A stretch of 64,000 bases of DNA from Enterobacter ludwigii (GCA_900068845.1 CEFQ01000005.1:802475-866474), one strand, 5' to 3'; shown: positions 17,528 through 27,385, counted from the stretch's first letter. Translations and numbers: made by a program. Notes: a model not told the origin generated them from the sequence alone.

Positions 17528-19321
17528 TTATGCCAGGGTCTGAACCGTGTGCTGCTGCAGATGATCGCCAAGGGTGTAACTGCTATCACTGACGCTGTAA
17601 TGGCTTTCCACTGCGCGACTGTCGGCGGCAGCGTTGTGCTGATTGGCCGCGCTGTCGCTCACGTTTACCCGCAACGTCTCCAACGGCTCGCTGCTAACGT
17701 TCACGGCGGGCTCATGACTGTCGATAGTTACGGGCTGCGTTGCCGTCGCCACATTGCCCGCTTTATCCTGCGCGCTGACCTTCATTTGATAACTGCCATC
17801 ATCAAGCGGTGCAAGCTGGCCGGCCAAAATGGTCAGCGCCCAGTTGCCGTCGGCTTTTACCGTCGCGCTGTAACTCTGATCGCCCAGCGTCAAGGTTACC
17901 AGGCTGCCCTGATCGAGATGGCTGCTGCTGCCCTGAATCAGATGCCAGTTATTCACCTCCACCGCATCCAGCACGCCGTCGCCAAACGGTTGATTCAGCG
18001 TAATGGTCGGTACTTGATGAGTGGCGACATTGAACAAGTTCTCGATGATTTGCGTGTCATGATTGCCATACTCATCCCAGCGCGTGGCAAGCGGCGATAC
18101 TTCGCCATCCGGCAACGCCTGCAGATCTTCGGCGCTGATGGTCACCATGCCATTGACCGGCGTATAGTTTTTGCCATTGAGCGTCAGCTCTTTCACGCCT
18201 TCCAGATAGAAACTAAGATCCTGCTGCGCTTCCTGCTGATTCAGCGTGGTATCGCCACCAATGTTAATTTCGTAATAGATGTCTGGCAGCTTGGTCACCA
18301 CATTCAGTTCCAGCATCGCGTCGGTGCTGTTTCCTGCGCCATCCAGCGCGTAAACGCGCACTTCACCCAGTGAAACGAAGCTCGCCACTTCACTGGCTGG
18401 AATCGTGACCTGCCAATGACCATCGCTGCCAATCTGCGCGTGATACACCGCATCGCCGCTGCACAACAGCAGCTGCTGTCCCGGCACCACGACGGAGAGA
18501 TCGCCGCTAAACGTGAGATCGTTTTGGCTCTCTTCTTTGTTAATAACATTATCTGCGGTGACGCTGTCGAAACTGATGTGCGGCAAGCTGCTCACGTGGG
18601 TAATCAGCGTGACATCTTGCTGAAACGACGTCGTTTTGCCATTGGGATCGGTAGCGCTGACCTTCAGGCTATAGACGCCATCCTGTAACGCCTGCAAATC
18701 CTGCGCATCAATGTTAGCGGTCCATTCGCCTTTGTCGTTAACCCCACCAATATATTTTTTTCCGGCTAAGATCACGGTGATATGGCTGTTCGCCGGCATA
18801 TGCGTGGCACTGCCGTGAACCTCCACGCCATAAATCCCTTCTGCCACGCTGACCGCGTTATCGCCGCTGATGGGTTCCACTGTCAGTGTTGGCTTAATGG
18901 TTTTATCCACGTAAACGCCGAAACCCACCTGAGTATCAGTGCTATTGCCGGCTTTATCGGTGATGGTCAGCGTCAGCGAGTATGCGCCGTCGGCCAATCC
19001 GTTGAGCACGGAAGGCGGCATCGTGGCATTCCAGTAACCCCATTTATTCACCGTGCTGTGCCAGCTTTCTCCGTTGAAAGTCAGCGTCACGGTGGCACCC
19101 GGCTCGGACTCGGCGCGGCCGCGCAGGTGAATGTTTTTGCCAGATTCCCACGCGGCGATCACCCCATCCTGCGCAATGGGCTCATACGGACGGAGCGCCG
19201 CGGGCGGTGTGGTATCCACGCTGCGCATTTGCAGGCTGGAAGAGTGGTCTGCCACGGGATAAAGGCTGACCGCCGATTGCAAAATCGCGGCTAATTGTTG
19301 TTCTGATTGACGTGAAGACAT
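17528..19321 (-). CDS. Ig-like repeat surface protein, probable type I secretion substrate
   Basis: A 597-aa acidic protein with a short N-terminal region (1-50) and about five bacterial Ig-like repeats of 90-100 aa (about 50-535). Each repeat ends in a version of DGxYSLxVxAxDxAGN, for example near the ends of repeats one, two and five. The C-terminal 60 residues are Ser/Ala/His-rich and end QQHTVQTLA. No Sec signal peptide, no RTX nonapeptides and no vWA domain are seen. The gene heads the operon with the ABC and HlyD genes, so it is probably their cargo. Related adhesins (BapA, LapA) are usually thousands of residues long, so this is either a compact form or a decayed one. Start has GAGG at 7 nt. 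Confidence 0.75.
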   Translation of the reverse strand: MSSRQSEQQLAAILQSAVSLYPVADHSSSLQMRSVDTTPPAALRPYEPIAQDGVIAAWESGKNIHLRGRAESEPGATVTLTFNGESWHSTVNKWGYWNATMPPSVLNGLADGAYSLTLTITDKAGNSTDTQVGFGVYVDKTIKPTLTVEPISGDNAVSVAEGIYGVEVHGSATHMPANSHITVILAGKKYIGGVNDKGEWTANIDAQDLQALQDGVYSLKVSATDPNGKTTSFQQDVTLITHVSSLPHISFDSVTADNVINKEESQNDLTFSGDLSVVVPGQQLLLCSGDAVYHAQIGSDGHWQVTIPASEVASFVSLGEVRVYALDGAGNSTDAMLELNVVTKLPDIYYEINIGGDTTLNQQEAQQDLSFYLEGVKELTLNGKNYTPVNGMVTISAEDLQALPDGEVSPLATRWDEYGNHDTQIIENLFNVATHQVPTITLNQPFGDGVLDAVEVNNWHLIQGSSSHLDQGSLVTLTLGDQSYSATVKADGNWALTILAGQLAPLDDGSYQMKVSAQDKAGNVATATQPVTIDSHEPAVNVSSEPLETLRVNVSDSAANQHNAAADSRAVESHYSVSDSSYTLGDHLQQHTVQTLA

Positions 19322-19399
19322 GGATAACCTCGTTACAGGGAATGTATTGCAACGGTCATTAAGCTTATTAATGATTTAAGCGGACCGGTGCGCCATACA

Positions 19400-19498
19400 G
19401 GCCGTTAATAAACGGCCCGCTTCGCCTGATGAAAACGGGTTACCTGCAGGTAACAAGAAGTAAATTAAGACACAGCAAAGTTCTCCCAAAAGGGAGAA
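19400..19498. promoter_or_regulatory. Cluster of three inverted repeats upstream of the Ig-repeat gene
   Basis: Three perfect inverted repeats follow one another: GGCCGTT-aata-AACGGCC (19400-19417), GTTACCTGCAGGTAAC (19439-19454, no spacer) and TTCTCCC-aaaa-GGGAGAA (19481-19498). They begin 79 bp upstream of the start codon. They could be operators of three regulators or hairpins of a structured leader. The rest of the 560-bp gap up to 19881 shows no convincing gene. Confidence 0.6.
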
Positions 19499-19881
19499 AT
19501 AATATCGATCTCGCTTTATTCCGCACCGGGAGCCGATGGGATGACTAACATATCGGCTTTACGTGGTAATTGCCTATTGGCGAAAATCCGGAAATGTATG
19601 CTTTGCGACAGCGCCAAAAGAATCGCGTGTAAGCCGCGTGTGGCGCGGAATCTTTCATCAGTATACTGCATCATTGGTGAGAAAAAATTTTACTTAAGTC
19701 ACTCCAGTTATGGTTGGCACATACCAGGAAAGTTCCGGAAAAGCGTAGCGTCGGGTAAAAAAACGGTAATATGCCTGTTTCTAGCGTTTAATCGTTACCA
19801 GGCGATATTGTCTGATGCGCGGTGTGACGCCCGCTTTAATGCTAAACTTCGTCGCTTCACCCCTACTGAAAAATAATCTTT

Positions 19882-21036
19882 ATGACAGCACTGGACGCCG
19901 CGCCGCACAATAAATTGCATCATCGTGTCAATCTTGGGACACGCATCGTTTTCCTCATCGCCGGATTAGGCATGTCCGCTTGGGCACCGCTGGTGCCGTT
20001 TGCCAGCCAGCGTCTGGCGCTGAGCGGCGCGTCGCTGGGTGGTTTGCTGCTGTGTCTGGGTATTGGCTCGCTGGCGGCGATGCCGATTACCGGCGGTTTA
20101 ATCGCGCGTTTCGGTGGTCGTCGGGTGATGTTGTGTTCCACGCTGGTGGTGCTGGCGGTCTTGCCGTTGCTGGCGACGCTCGACGTGATGTGGCTGATGG
20201 CTGCGACGTTAATGGTATTTGGTGCCGGGCTCGGCATGCTGGATGTCGCCATGAACGTGCAGGCGGTCGAAGTGGAAAAAGCCGCACGCAAACCGATGAT
20301 GTCCGGCTTCCACGGGTTCTTTAGTCTTGGCGGCATCATAGGCGCAGGCTCCGTTAGCTTGTTGCTCGGCAGCGGCCTGACGCCGTTACAAGCAGTTGGC
20401 GTGGTGATGGTGTTGATTGTGTTGCTGCTGGTATGGAGCTTGCCGACACTGATGACCGAGCGTCTGCATCAGCCCGATCAGCCTTGGCTGGTGATCCCAC
20501 GCGGCTGGGTGGCTTTCCTTGGCTTACTCTGCTTTATCCTGTTTCTTGCCGAAGGGGCGGTATTAGATTGGGGCGCGCTGCTGCTGCTGCAAAGCCCTGA
20601 TATGAGCCCTGCGCACGCCGGTTTAGGCTATGCGGTGTTCTCAGTGGCGATGACCATTGGTCGTCTGACCGGTGACAAAGTGATTCAACGTTTTGGCCGT
20701 TATCCGGTGATGTTGACCGGTGCGTTAGCCGCGGCAGCCGGCATGACGCTAGCCGTTTTATTGCCGTGGCCACAGATTGCACTGCTGGCTTTCCTGCTGG
20801 TGGGTTTTGGCCTCGCCAATACGGTGCCGATGTTGTTTAATGCTGCCGGGAATCAACACGATATGCCGTCGAATCTGGCGATTTCTGCCATGACAACGTT
20901 AGGCTATGCGGGTATTCTTTCAGGTCCGGCTTTAATCGGATTAATTTCCCAGTGGATCAGCCTGAGTGGTGCGTTTTTGCTTATCGCTCTGCTGCTGCTG
21001 GCCGTCGCTGCCAGTGCCCGACGGGTTGCGCGCTAA
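19882..21036 (+). CDS. Major facilitator superfamily transporter, YbjJ-like
   Basis: A 384-aa inner-membrane protein with about 12 transmembrane helices. The ARFGGRRVMLC loop between helices 2 and 3 is the MFS signature motif, and it recurs as QRFGRYPVML in the second half. The sequence most resembles E. coli YbjJ, an MFS member of unknown substrate; the FHGFFSLGGIIGAG helix is characteristic. The gene lies 20 bp before rcsD on the same strand, so read-through into rcsD is possible. In E. coli ybjJ is elsewhere and nothing separates micF from rcsD. The ribosome-binding site is weak. Confidence 0.85.
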   Translation: MTALDAAPHNKLHHRVNLGTRIVFLIAGLGMSAWAPLVPFASQRLALSGASLGGLLLCLGIGSLAAMPITGGLIARFGGRRVMLCSTLVVLAVLPLLATLDVMWLMAATLMVFGAGLGMLDVAMNVQAVEVEKAARKPMMSGFHGFFSLGGIIGAGSVSLLLGSGLTPLQAVGVVMVLIVLLLVWSLPTLMTERLHQPDQPWLVIPRGWVAFLGLLCFILFLAEGAVLDWGALLLLQSPDMSPAHAGLGYAVFSVAMTIGRLTGDKVIQRFGRYPVMLTGALAAAAGMTLAVLLPWPQIALLAFLLVGFGLANTVPMLFNAAGNQHDMPSNLAISAMTTLGYAGILSGPALIGLISQWISLSGAFLLIALLLLAVAASARRVAR

Positions 21037-21056
21037 TTCTATGTACCTGAGACACT

Positions 21057-23720
21057 ATGCTGCCTTATAAATTTCCTCTGACATCCGGCAATGTAACGCG
21101 CTTTTTCGTGGTGTTTAACCTGGTGCTCTTTCTGGCGCTGGGCGCGATGGTGCATAACAGCGTCAATGCCTGGATGACAGAGAAACGCTATGCGATGACC
21201 GATTTGGCGCGCGCCATGCAGAAACGCATCGATGCGTCGCGCTTTGCTACGTGGCAAATCTATGAAAACCTTGCCACCAGCGCCGCCGGATCCTCGCCGA
21301 ACAGCAATCTTCAGGAAACTCGCCTGCGCCCGGATGTCTATTATCTGGAAAAAACCCGCCGTAAAACCGAAGCGCTGATTTTTGGTTCGCACGATAGCAG
21401 CACGCTGGATATGACCATGCGCATGTCCAACTATCTCGATACGCTGTGGGGCGCGGAAAATCCAACCTGGTCGATGTACTTCCTCAATGGTCAGGATAAC
21501 AGCCTGATCATGATCTCGACACTGCCGCTGAAAGACATGGCGACGCGTTATAAAGAGAGTGCGATTAACACGCTGGTCGATAGTCGCCGCGCCGAAATGT
21601 TGCAACAAGCCAATGCGCTGGATGAGCGCGAAAGCTTCTCGCCGCTGCGTCATTTCGCCTGGCAAAACGATCACTACTTTACGCTGCGCACCACGTTCAA
21701 CCAGCCGGGCCATTTGGCCACGGTGGTGGCGTTCGATTTGCCGGTTAACGATTTGATTCCGCGCAATATGCCGTTGGAGAACTTCCAACTGCGTCAGGAC
21801 GCTACGCAAACCTCAACCGCTACCACCAGCGACGACACCAGCAGCGAAAGCACGCATGTGGCGCTGGTGAATCCGAATCTGGAAATCGCCGCATCGCTGC
21901 CCAGCACCTCACTGCAGTTGGTGTATCGCGTGCCGCTCATCAGCCTGGCAATGGATACGCTGCATAACCTGATGTGGCCGCTGCTGATCAACCTTGTGCT
22001 GTTTTTACTCTCCATCGCGGGCATTACGCTGTTGCGTCAGCAGTCGCTGCGTCCGAACGAGAATCAGAGCGCCGAACTGGATTCGCTGCGCATGCTGAAC
22101 GAAGAGATTGTTGCCAGTTTGCCGGTTGGCTTGCTGGTGTACGACTTCGCTACGAACCGTACCTTGCTCAGCAACAAAATCGCTGAACATCTGTTGCCTC
22201 ACCTGAATCTGCAGAAAATCATCAATATGTCGGATCAGCATCAGGGAGTACTGCAGGCGACCATCAACAACGAAGTGTATGAGATCCGCCACACACGCAG
22301 CGTGCTGTCACCGCATACGCAGCTGTTTATGATGCGCGATCAGGACCGCGAATTATTGGTGAATAAGAAGCTGCAGAAGGCGCAACAGGTGCTGGATCGC
22401 AATCATCAGATGCGCCAGCAGTTGATGCATAATCTTGGCCATGCGCTGAACCGTCCGCTGCAAAGTATGGTTAAGCAGTTGGTCCAACTCAGCCAGCGTG
22501 ACGATGATGAAAGCGTGCTCGACCTGCTTGATGAGAGCCAGGGTTTGGCGCGACTGGTGGATGACATCGTATTGCTTAATCGCCTTGAAGCGCATGATTG
22601 GTCGCCGGATGCTAGCGTGTTCAACCTGCAGGATATGCTGGACGAAATCGCGCTGGAAAGCCTGCCGCTGCTGCGTCGTAAAGGTTTGACGCTGGTGGTG
22701 AATAACCATTTAGCCAATGACGAAATGCGCTTTGGCGATCGTCGCGCACTGCGTAAAGTGCTGACCACGCTGATGCACTATGCGCTGACGACCACGCGCT
22801 GGGGTAAAATTTCGCTGGAGATTAAATCCAGCGAAGACAAGCCCAATCAGGTGCTGCTACAGCTGGTGGATACCGGCTCTGGATTGAGCGTCGATGAACT
22901 GGCGAATGTCGATTTCCCCTATCTTGGCGAAACCACTCAAGACCGCTTTGGCCAGGCGTCTGGGATGGCGTTTTTCCTCTGTAAGCAACTGTGCAAACAG
23001 ATGGGCGGCCAGCTGGAGATCATTGCCAAACCGGATATCGGCACACGCTACAATATTCAACTGCCACTGGCATTAGAACAACAAGGCGAGCAGGAAGAGA
23101 AACTGCTGGAAGGCGTGACCGCGCTGGTGGATATTGCGGTAGAAGACGTACACAAGATTGTTTGCCGCCACCTCGAAAACTGGGGAGCGAAATGCCTGAC
23201 GTCGGATGAACGGTTAACCGGTCATGACCATGATGTGCTGGTGACGGATGATCCTGCCCGCCTGAACGGCTGGGCTCTGCTGCTGGCCGGTGACGAAATG
23301 GGTCATCACGCATTGAACGATCAGCAATTCCGGGTCAACTTCAATCTCAGTAATGCACTGCTTGATGCGCTGTTGGCCCTGATTGAAAAGCAACTTTCTC
23401 ATGATTTGTTAGAGGAGAGTAGCGAAGATGAAGCAGCCACGCCGCTGATGAGCGGAGGCTATTTCCAGCTGTTTACCGAGACAGTACCGCCAGATGTGAA
23501 GAGACTGTATACTGAAGCGGCGGAAAAGGATTATCCCTCGCTTGCTCAGACAGCTCATCGCCTGAAAGGCGTGTTTGCCATGCTCAATCTGGGGTCAGGT
23601 AAACAGCTTTGTGAAGCGTTAGAACAACACATAAAAGTATGTGACGATTTAACCATTAAAAATACCACCAGCGAAATTGACGCTTACGTCAGCCAACTGC
23701 TGCAGCAAGGTAACCAATAA
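21057..23720 (+). CDS. rcsD: Rcs phosphotransfer intermediate RcsD
   Basis: The 887-aa inner-membrane protein RcsD relays phosphate from RcsC to RcsB. It has two transmembrane helices (about 17-36 and 300-322) around a periplasmic domain, then a histidine-kinase-like region without a proper phospho-acceptor His (the LMHNLGHALNRPLQ segment). The C-terminal HPt domain contains TAHRLKGVFAMLNLG, whose His is the phosphotransfer residue. Length matches E. coli (890 aa). It is separated from rcsB by one base, so they form an operon, with rcsC convergent, as in E. coli. Confidence 0.96.
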   Translation: MLPYKFPLTSGNVTRFFVVFNLVLFLALGAMVHNSVNAWMTEKRYAMTDLARAMQKRIDASRFATWQIYENLATSAAGSSPNSNLQETRLRPDVYYLEKTRRKTEALIFGSHDSSTLDMTMRMSNYLDTLWGAENPTWSMYFLNGQDNSLIMISTLPLKDMATRYKESAINTLVDSRRAEMLQQANALDERESFSPLRHFAWQNDHYFTLRTTFNQPGHLATVVAFDLPVNDLIPRNMPLENFQLRQDATQTSTATTSDDTSSESTHVALVNPNLEIAASLPSTSLQLVYRVPLISLAMDTLHNLMWPLLINLVLFLLSIAGITLLRQQSLRPNENQSAELDSLRMLNEEIVASLPVGLLVYDFATNRTLLSNKIAEHLLPHLNLQKIINMSDQHQGVLQATINNEVYEIRHTRSVLSPHTQLFMMRDQDRELLVNKKLQKAQQVLDRNHQMRQQLMHNLGHALNRPLQSMVKQLVQLSQRDDDESVLDLLDESQGLARLVDDIVLLNRLEAHDWSPDASVFNLQDMLDEIALESLPLLRRKGLTLVVNNHLANDEMRFGDRRALRKVLTTLMHYALTTTRWGKISLEIKSSEDKPNQVLLQLVDTGSGLSVDELANVDFPYLGETTQDRFGQASGMAFFLCKQLCKQMGGQLEIIAKPDIGTRYNIQLPLALEQQGEQEEKLLEGVTALVDIAVEDVHKIVCRHLENWGAKCLTSDERLTGHDHDVLVTDDPARLNGWALLLAGDEMGHHALNDQQFRVNFNLSNALLDALLALIEKQLSHDLLEESSEDEAATPLMSGGYFQLFTETVPPDVKRLYTEAAEKDYPSLAQTAHRLKGVFAMLNLGSGKQLCEALEQHIKVCDDLTIKNTTSEIDAYVSQLLQQGNQ

Positions 23721-23721
23721 G

Positions 23722-24372
23722 ATGAATAACTTGAATGTAATTATTGCCGATGACCATCCGATCGTTCTGTTCGGTATCCGTAAGTCACTGGAACAGATTG
23801 AATGGGTTAACGTTGTAGGTGAGTTTGAAGACTCAACAGCACTGGTTAACAGCTTGCCCAAACTGGACGCTAATGTCCTGATTACCGACCTCTCCATGCC
23901 AGGCGAGAAGTATGGTGATGGTATTACCCTGATCAAATACATCAAACGTCACTATCCGGATCTCTCGATTATCGTTCTTACTATGAACAATAACCCAGCG
24001 ATCCTGAGTGCGGTGTTGGATCTTGATATCGAAGGGATCGTACTGAAGCAAGGCGCACCAACCGATTTGCCAAAAGCGTTGGCAGCTTTGCAGAAAGGCA
24101 AAAAATATACGCCGGAAAGCGTGGCAAAACTGCTGGAGCGTATTAGCGCCGGTGGTTACGGTGACAAGCGTCTGTCGCCGAAAGAGAGTGAAGTGCTGCG
24201 TCTGTTCGCAGAAGGTTTCCTGGTGACTGAGATCGCTAAGAAACTGAACCGCAGTATCAAAACCATCAGTAGCCAGAAGAAATCAGCCATGATGAAACTG
24301 GGCGTGGAAAACGATATTGCGCTGCTGAACTACCTCTCTTCTGTTAGCGCCACTCAGGTCGACAAAGAGTAA
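23722..24372 (+). CDS. rcsB: Rcs response regulator RcsB
   Basis: The 216-aa response regulator has an N-terminal receiver domain with Asp56 in LITDLSMPGEKYGDG as the phosphorylation site, and a C-terminal LuxR-type helix-turn-helix (LSPKESEVLRLFAEG, then VTEIAKKLNRSIKTISSQK). It controls capsule, motility and envelope-stress genes, alone or with RcsA and other partners. The start at 23722 gives the family's MNNLNVIIADDHP; an open frame further upstream overlaps rcsD and is rejected. It is almost identical to E. coli RcsB in length and sequence. Confidence 0.97.
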   Translation: MNNLNVIIADDHPIVLFGIRKSLEQIEWVNVVGEFEDSTALVNSLPKLDANVLITDLSMPGEKYGDGITLIKYIKRHYPDLSIIVLTMNNNPAILSAVLDLDIEGIVLKQGAPTDLPKALAALQKGKKYTPESVAKLLERISAGGYGDKRLSPKESEVLRLFAEGFLVTEIAKKLNRSIKTISSQKKSAMMKLGVENDIALLNYLSSVSATQVDKE

Positions 24373-24380
24373 TACTGAAC

Positions 24381-24411
24381 GGGCGGTGTCTTCTGGCACC
24401 GCCCTTTTTTT
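24381..24411 (+). terminator. Terminator of rcsDB
   Basis: GGGCGGTG (24381-24388) pairs with CACCGCCC (24397-24404), followed by seven T. It lies between the convergent rcsB and rcsC stops. Confidence 0.92.
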
Positions 24412-24419
24412 GCTCTCTA

Positions 24420-27275
24420 TTACACCCCTTCCCTGCCCTTCCTGACGCGTTCCGCATAGACCGCCAGCGTACTTTTCAGCACATCCAGTGTCACCGGCTT
24501 CGACAAACAGTTATCCATGCCCGCATCCATACAGCGCTGCTTCTCTTCCGCTAACGCATTTGCCGTCACGCCGATCACCGGGAAGGTATGTCCTAGCTGA
24601 CGCAGACGTTGTGTCAGGCGATAACCATCCATATTTGGCATGTTCACGTCGCTCAGCACGATATCGATATGGTTACGACTCAGCACATTCAGCGCATCAA
24701 CACCATCCTGCGCGGTTTTGGTCTGATAACCGACAGTGCCCAGCTGTTCCGACAGCAGCATACGGTTGATCGGATGGTCATCAACGATCAGCACGATAAT
24801 ATCTTCGAAGGTTGCGGCTTCTTTAGGTACCGTCAACGGCAGCGGCGTGGCGGTTTCGCTATTAATGTTGATGCGGTAGATGCGGCCTAACAGTTGCGGT
24901 AAATCATGCAGCATCGCGCTGCTCTGAACCCATTGACCTGGCGCGGTTTCGTGCGGCATATCAATGTGCTCGCCACAAATGCGAATGTACGCGCGTCCGC
25001 TTTGTGCAGCAGGCTCATCGTGATCGCTAATGATCACATCATCAGCCGCCGCCTGTCCGTGGTAATACGCCGCCTGAATACCCTGTTGTTGCAGCAGACG
25101 CAGCAGGAAGCTGGCGAGGTACTCATTGCGCATATCCAGCCAAATGGCTTTTTCCTGCAATCCGTCCAGCAGCGGTGGCGCAGCCAGCTGACCGGAATAG
25201 ATCGGAATACGCACGATAAACTGGCTGCCCATACCCGGCTCAGAATCGACTTCGATATCGCCGTCCATCATGTTGATGAGCTTTTCACAAATCGCCAGCC
25301 CTAAGCCGGTGCCCTGGAAGTTACGCTGCACGCCCGACCCCACCTGGAAGAACGGGTCGAACAGGCGCGTCACCTCTTTGGCTGGAATACCAACGCCGGT
25401 ATCACGCACGCGGAACGCCAGGTAGCCCTCTTTGACGTAGGCATGCAGAATAATGCAGCCGGTGTGGGTGAACTTGATGGCGTTGTTCAGCAGGTTGGAG
25501 ATCACCTGCTGCAGCCGCATAGCATCACCATCCATGCTGAGTGGCACATCGTTTTCGATAAACACATACAGCGTCAGACGCTTGCGCACCACCAACGAGA
25601 GATAGTTACTGGCAATGTGATTGACCACTTCACGTGGCGAGAACGGATGCGGTTCAATCTTCAGCTGTTCAGATTCAATCTTCGAGAAGTCGAGGATATC
25701 GCTGATGATCTTCAGCAGCAGGCTCGACGAGTTGTTCATCGCCGTCACCAGTGAGTCCACGCCTTTCGGCAGCACTTTAGTTTGCAGCAGATCGAGGTTG
25801 CCGATAATGCCATACAGCGGCGTGCGCAATTCATGGCTGACGGTGGCAAGGAACATCGATTTCGACTGGCTGGCCTGCTCGGCCGAATGGGCCATCTCCT
25901 GCAGCGACTGCTCCATGCGCACGCGCGCCGAAACATCAACCAGCACGCAGATCGCCACGTTTTCATTGCGATAGCGCGAATGCACAAAACTGATTTGCAG
26001 GTTAGTATTGCTGCCGGTGAGCACATCGACAAAATTGACCTGCTGACCGCCGATAATTTCATTCAGCCGCTGGCGATCTTCCTGCGTCAGCAGCGTCAGA
26101 TAGTTATGCGCCAGCTCATTACTCAGAATGTTGGTGCCATCGCTGGTGCGCAGAATACAGATGCCAACCGGCGCAGAAGCGACAATTTTACGGTTGAACT
26201 GTTCGTGTTCCTCAAGCCGATGCGCGTTCTCTTCAGCTGGCAGAAACATGCGGCGCTCAAAAATCCACGCCAGCGTGAACAAAATCACCGCAGTGAAGAT
26301 GTTGAGCAGCAGCGCGTTTATCAGCATCAGCTTGAGCTGATCCATTAACACGTCGGTGGAAAGCGACCACACCACATTAAGATTCGACGGCGGCAGCGGC
26401 TTTTTCAGCACCAGCTGGCGATAGCTGTCGAGATAGCCGAACCAGGTACTACTGTCCGGCAGATCGTCAAGCGAGTAACCCGGCCCGCCGCGACGCGAGC
26501 TGATCAGCGGACGGTAGTTTTCATCGGTGATGGTGGCCACCAGCGGCAAACCGCCCGGCTGAATGAACTCATCAAGGCGGATATTCTGTTCCACGCCCAG
26601 CAGCGCCTGCAGCTTATTGGCCACATAGACTGGCATCACCATATAGAAGTTGCCGACGCCCGGCTGCGCGCTGCTGGTAATCCAGTACATCGGCTGACGG
26701 CGCTCTTCTTCATTACCGTTACGATAATGCAGCACGCGCTCGCGCAGCGCTTTCAGGCTACGTTCACGATCGACCGAATTGTTATTGCCGATAGTGAAAT
26801 CGGCCAGACACTGATTTTCGCCACCGATGAAGAACACGCGGTTCAATTCATATGCCGAGGCAAAATTGCTTTTCCAGTAATTGATGTAATAGCTAAGCGA
26901 ATCCAGCGAGTTGCGCCAGGTATTGCTCATTGAGGTGCAGTCGCCATCGGAAAACAGCGGGGTGAATTGGGGCAGCGCGCCTTTACCCGGCGGTAAACCG
27001 TTTAGCACATCCAGACCGTTAGCGCTGCTGCTCAAGCGATTTTCGGTGATGTATTTCAGCTCGCGCATCACATCCGCCGAATGGCGTACGTACCATTCCG
27101 CCTGACCATAATTGGTGGCAAACTCCTGACGCACCGCGTTCTCTTTCTCATGCAGCACGTTGATGATGTAGAAAGTGGTCAGCAGCGCACCTAGCGCCCA
27201 GAGCAGCAACGCCAGCGCACGAAACAGATAGCGCGAAATTCGGAGCGTAGTGCGAAAGGAGACGAGATATTTCAA
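24420..27275 (-). CDS. rcsC: Hybrid sensor histidine kinase RcsC
   Basis: The 951-aa inner-membrane hybrid kinase senses envelope stress relayed by RcsF/IgaA. Two transmembrane helices (about 20-38 and 315-335) flank a periplasmic domain. The kinase core has the phospho-acceptor His in ATVSHELRTPLYG (about residue 480) and the DTGVGIPAKEV and GTGLGLAI ATP-site motifs. The C-terminal receiver carries Asp in IVLSDVNMPNMDGYRL (about 875). The frame starts at TTG 27273-27275, giving MKYLVSFRTTLRISRY, which matches the E. coli start, also TTG as I recall. It is convergent with rcsDB. Confidence 0.95.
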   Translation of the reverse strand: MKYLVSFRTTLRISRYLFRALALLLWALGALLTTFYIINVLHEKENAVRQEFATNYGQAEWYVRHSADVMRELKYITENRLSSSANGLDVLNGLPPGKGALPQFTPLFSDGDCTSMSNTWRNSLDSLSYYINYWKSNFASAYELNRVFFIGGENQCLADFTIGNNNSVDRERSLKALRERVLHYRNGNEEERRQPMYWITSSAQPGVGNFYMVMPVYVANKLQALLGVEQNIRLDEFIQPGGLPLVATITDENYRPLISSRRGGPGYSLDDLPDSSTWFGYLDSYRQLVLKKPLPPSNLNVVWSLSTDVLMDQLKLMLINALLLNIFTAVILFTLAWIFERRMFLPAEENAHRLEEHEQFNRKIVASAPVGICILRTSDGTNILSNELAHNYLTLLTQEDRQRLNEIIGGQQVNFVDVLTGSNTNLQISFVHSRYRNENVAICVLVDVSARVRMEQSLQEMAHSAEQASQSKSMFLATVSHELRTPLYGIIGNLDLLQTKVLPKGVDSLVTAMNNSSSLLLKIISDILDFSKIESEQLKIEPHPFSPREVVNHIASNYLSLVVRKRLTLYVFIENDVPLSMDGDAMRLQQVISNLLNNAIKFTHTGCIILHAYVKEGYLAFRVRDTGVGIPAKEVTRLFDPFFQVGSGVQRNFQGTGLGLAICEKLINMMDGDIEVDSEPGMGSQFIVRIPIYSGQLAAPPLLDGLQEKAIWLDMRNEYLASFLLRLLQQQGIQAAYYHGQAAADDVIISDHDEPAAQSGRAYIRICGEHIDMPHETAPGQWVQSSAMLHDLPQLLGRIYRININSETATPLPLTVPKEAATFEDIIVLIVDDHPINRMLLSEQLGTVGYQTKTAQDGVDALNVLSRNHIDIVLSDVNMPNMDGYRLTQRLRQLGHTFPVIGVTANALAEEKQRCMDAGMDNCLSKPVTLDVLKSTLAVYAERVRKGREGV

Positions 27276-27385
27276 AAGAGGCTCACTGGCGGTAAGGGGT
27301 TATCAGGATGTTGAAAAGCTTTCATACACTAGCTTTATCGGCCCTAAAAAGCCAGCTAGCCTGCGCCTTTAGGGGAAAACTCAGA

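Noticed and set aside
17516..18373. 285-aa open frame opposite the Ig-repeat gene.
   Set aside because: Antisense shadow; the Ig-repeat frame has clear internal repeats and a good start.
19541..19876. 111-aa open frame in the gap before the MFS gene.
   Set aside because: No recognisable domain, unusual Cys/Arg/Lys-rich composition, and no convincing ribosome-binding site; it fits a chance frame in a regulatory gap.
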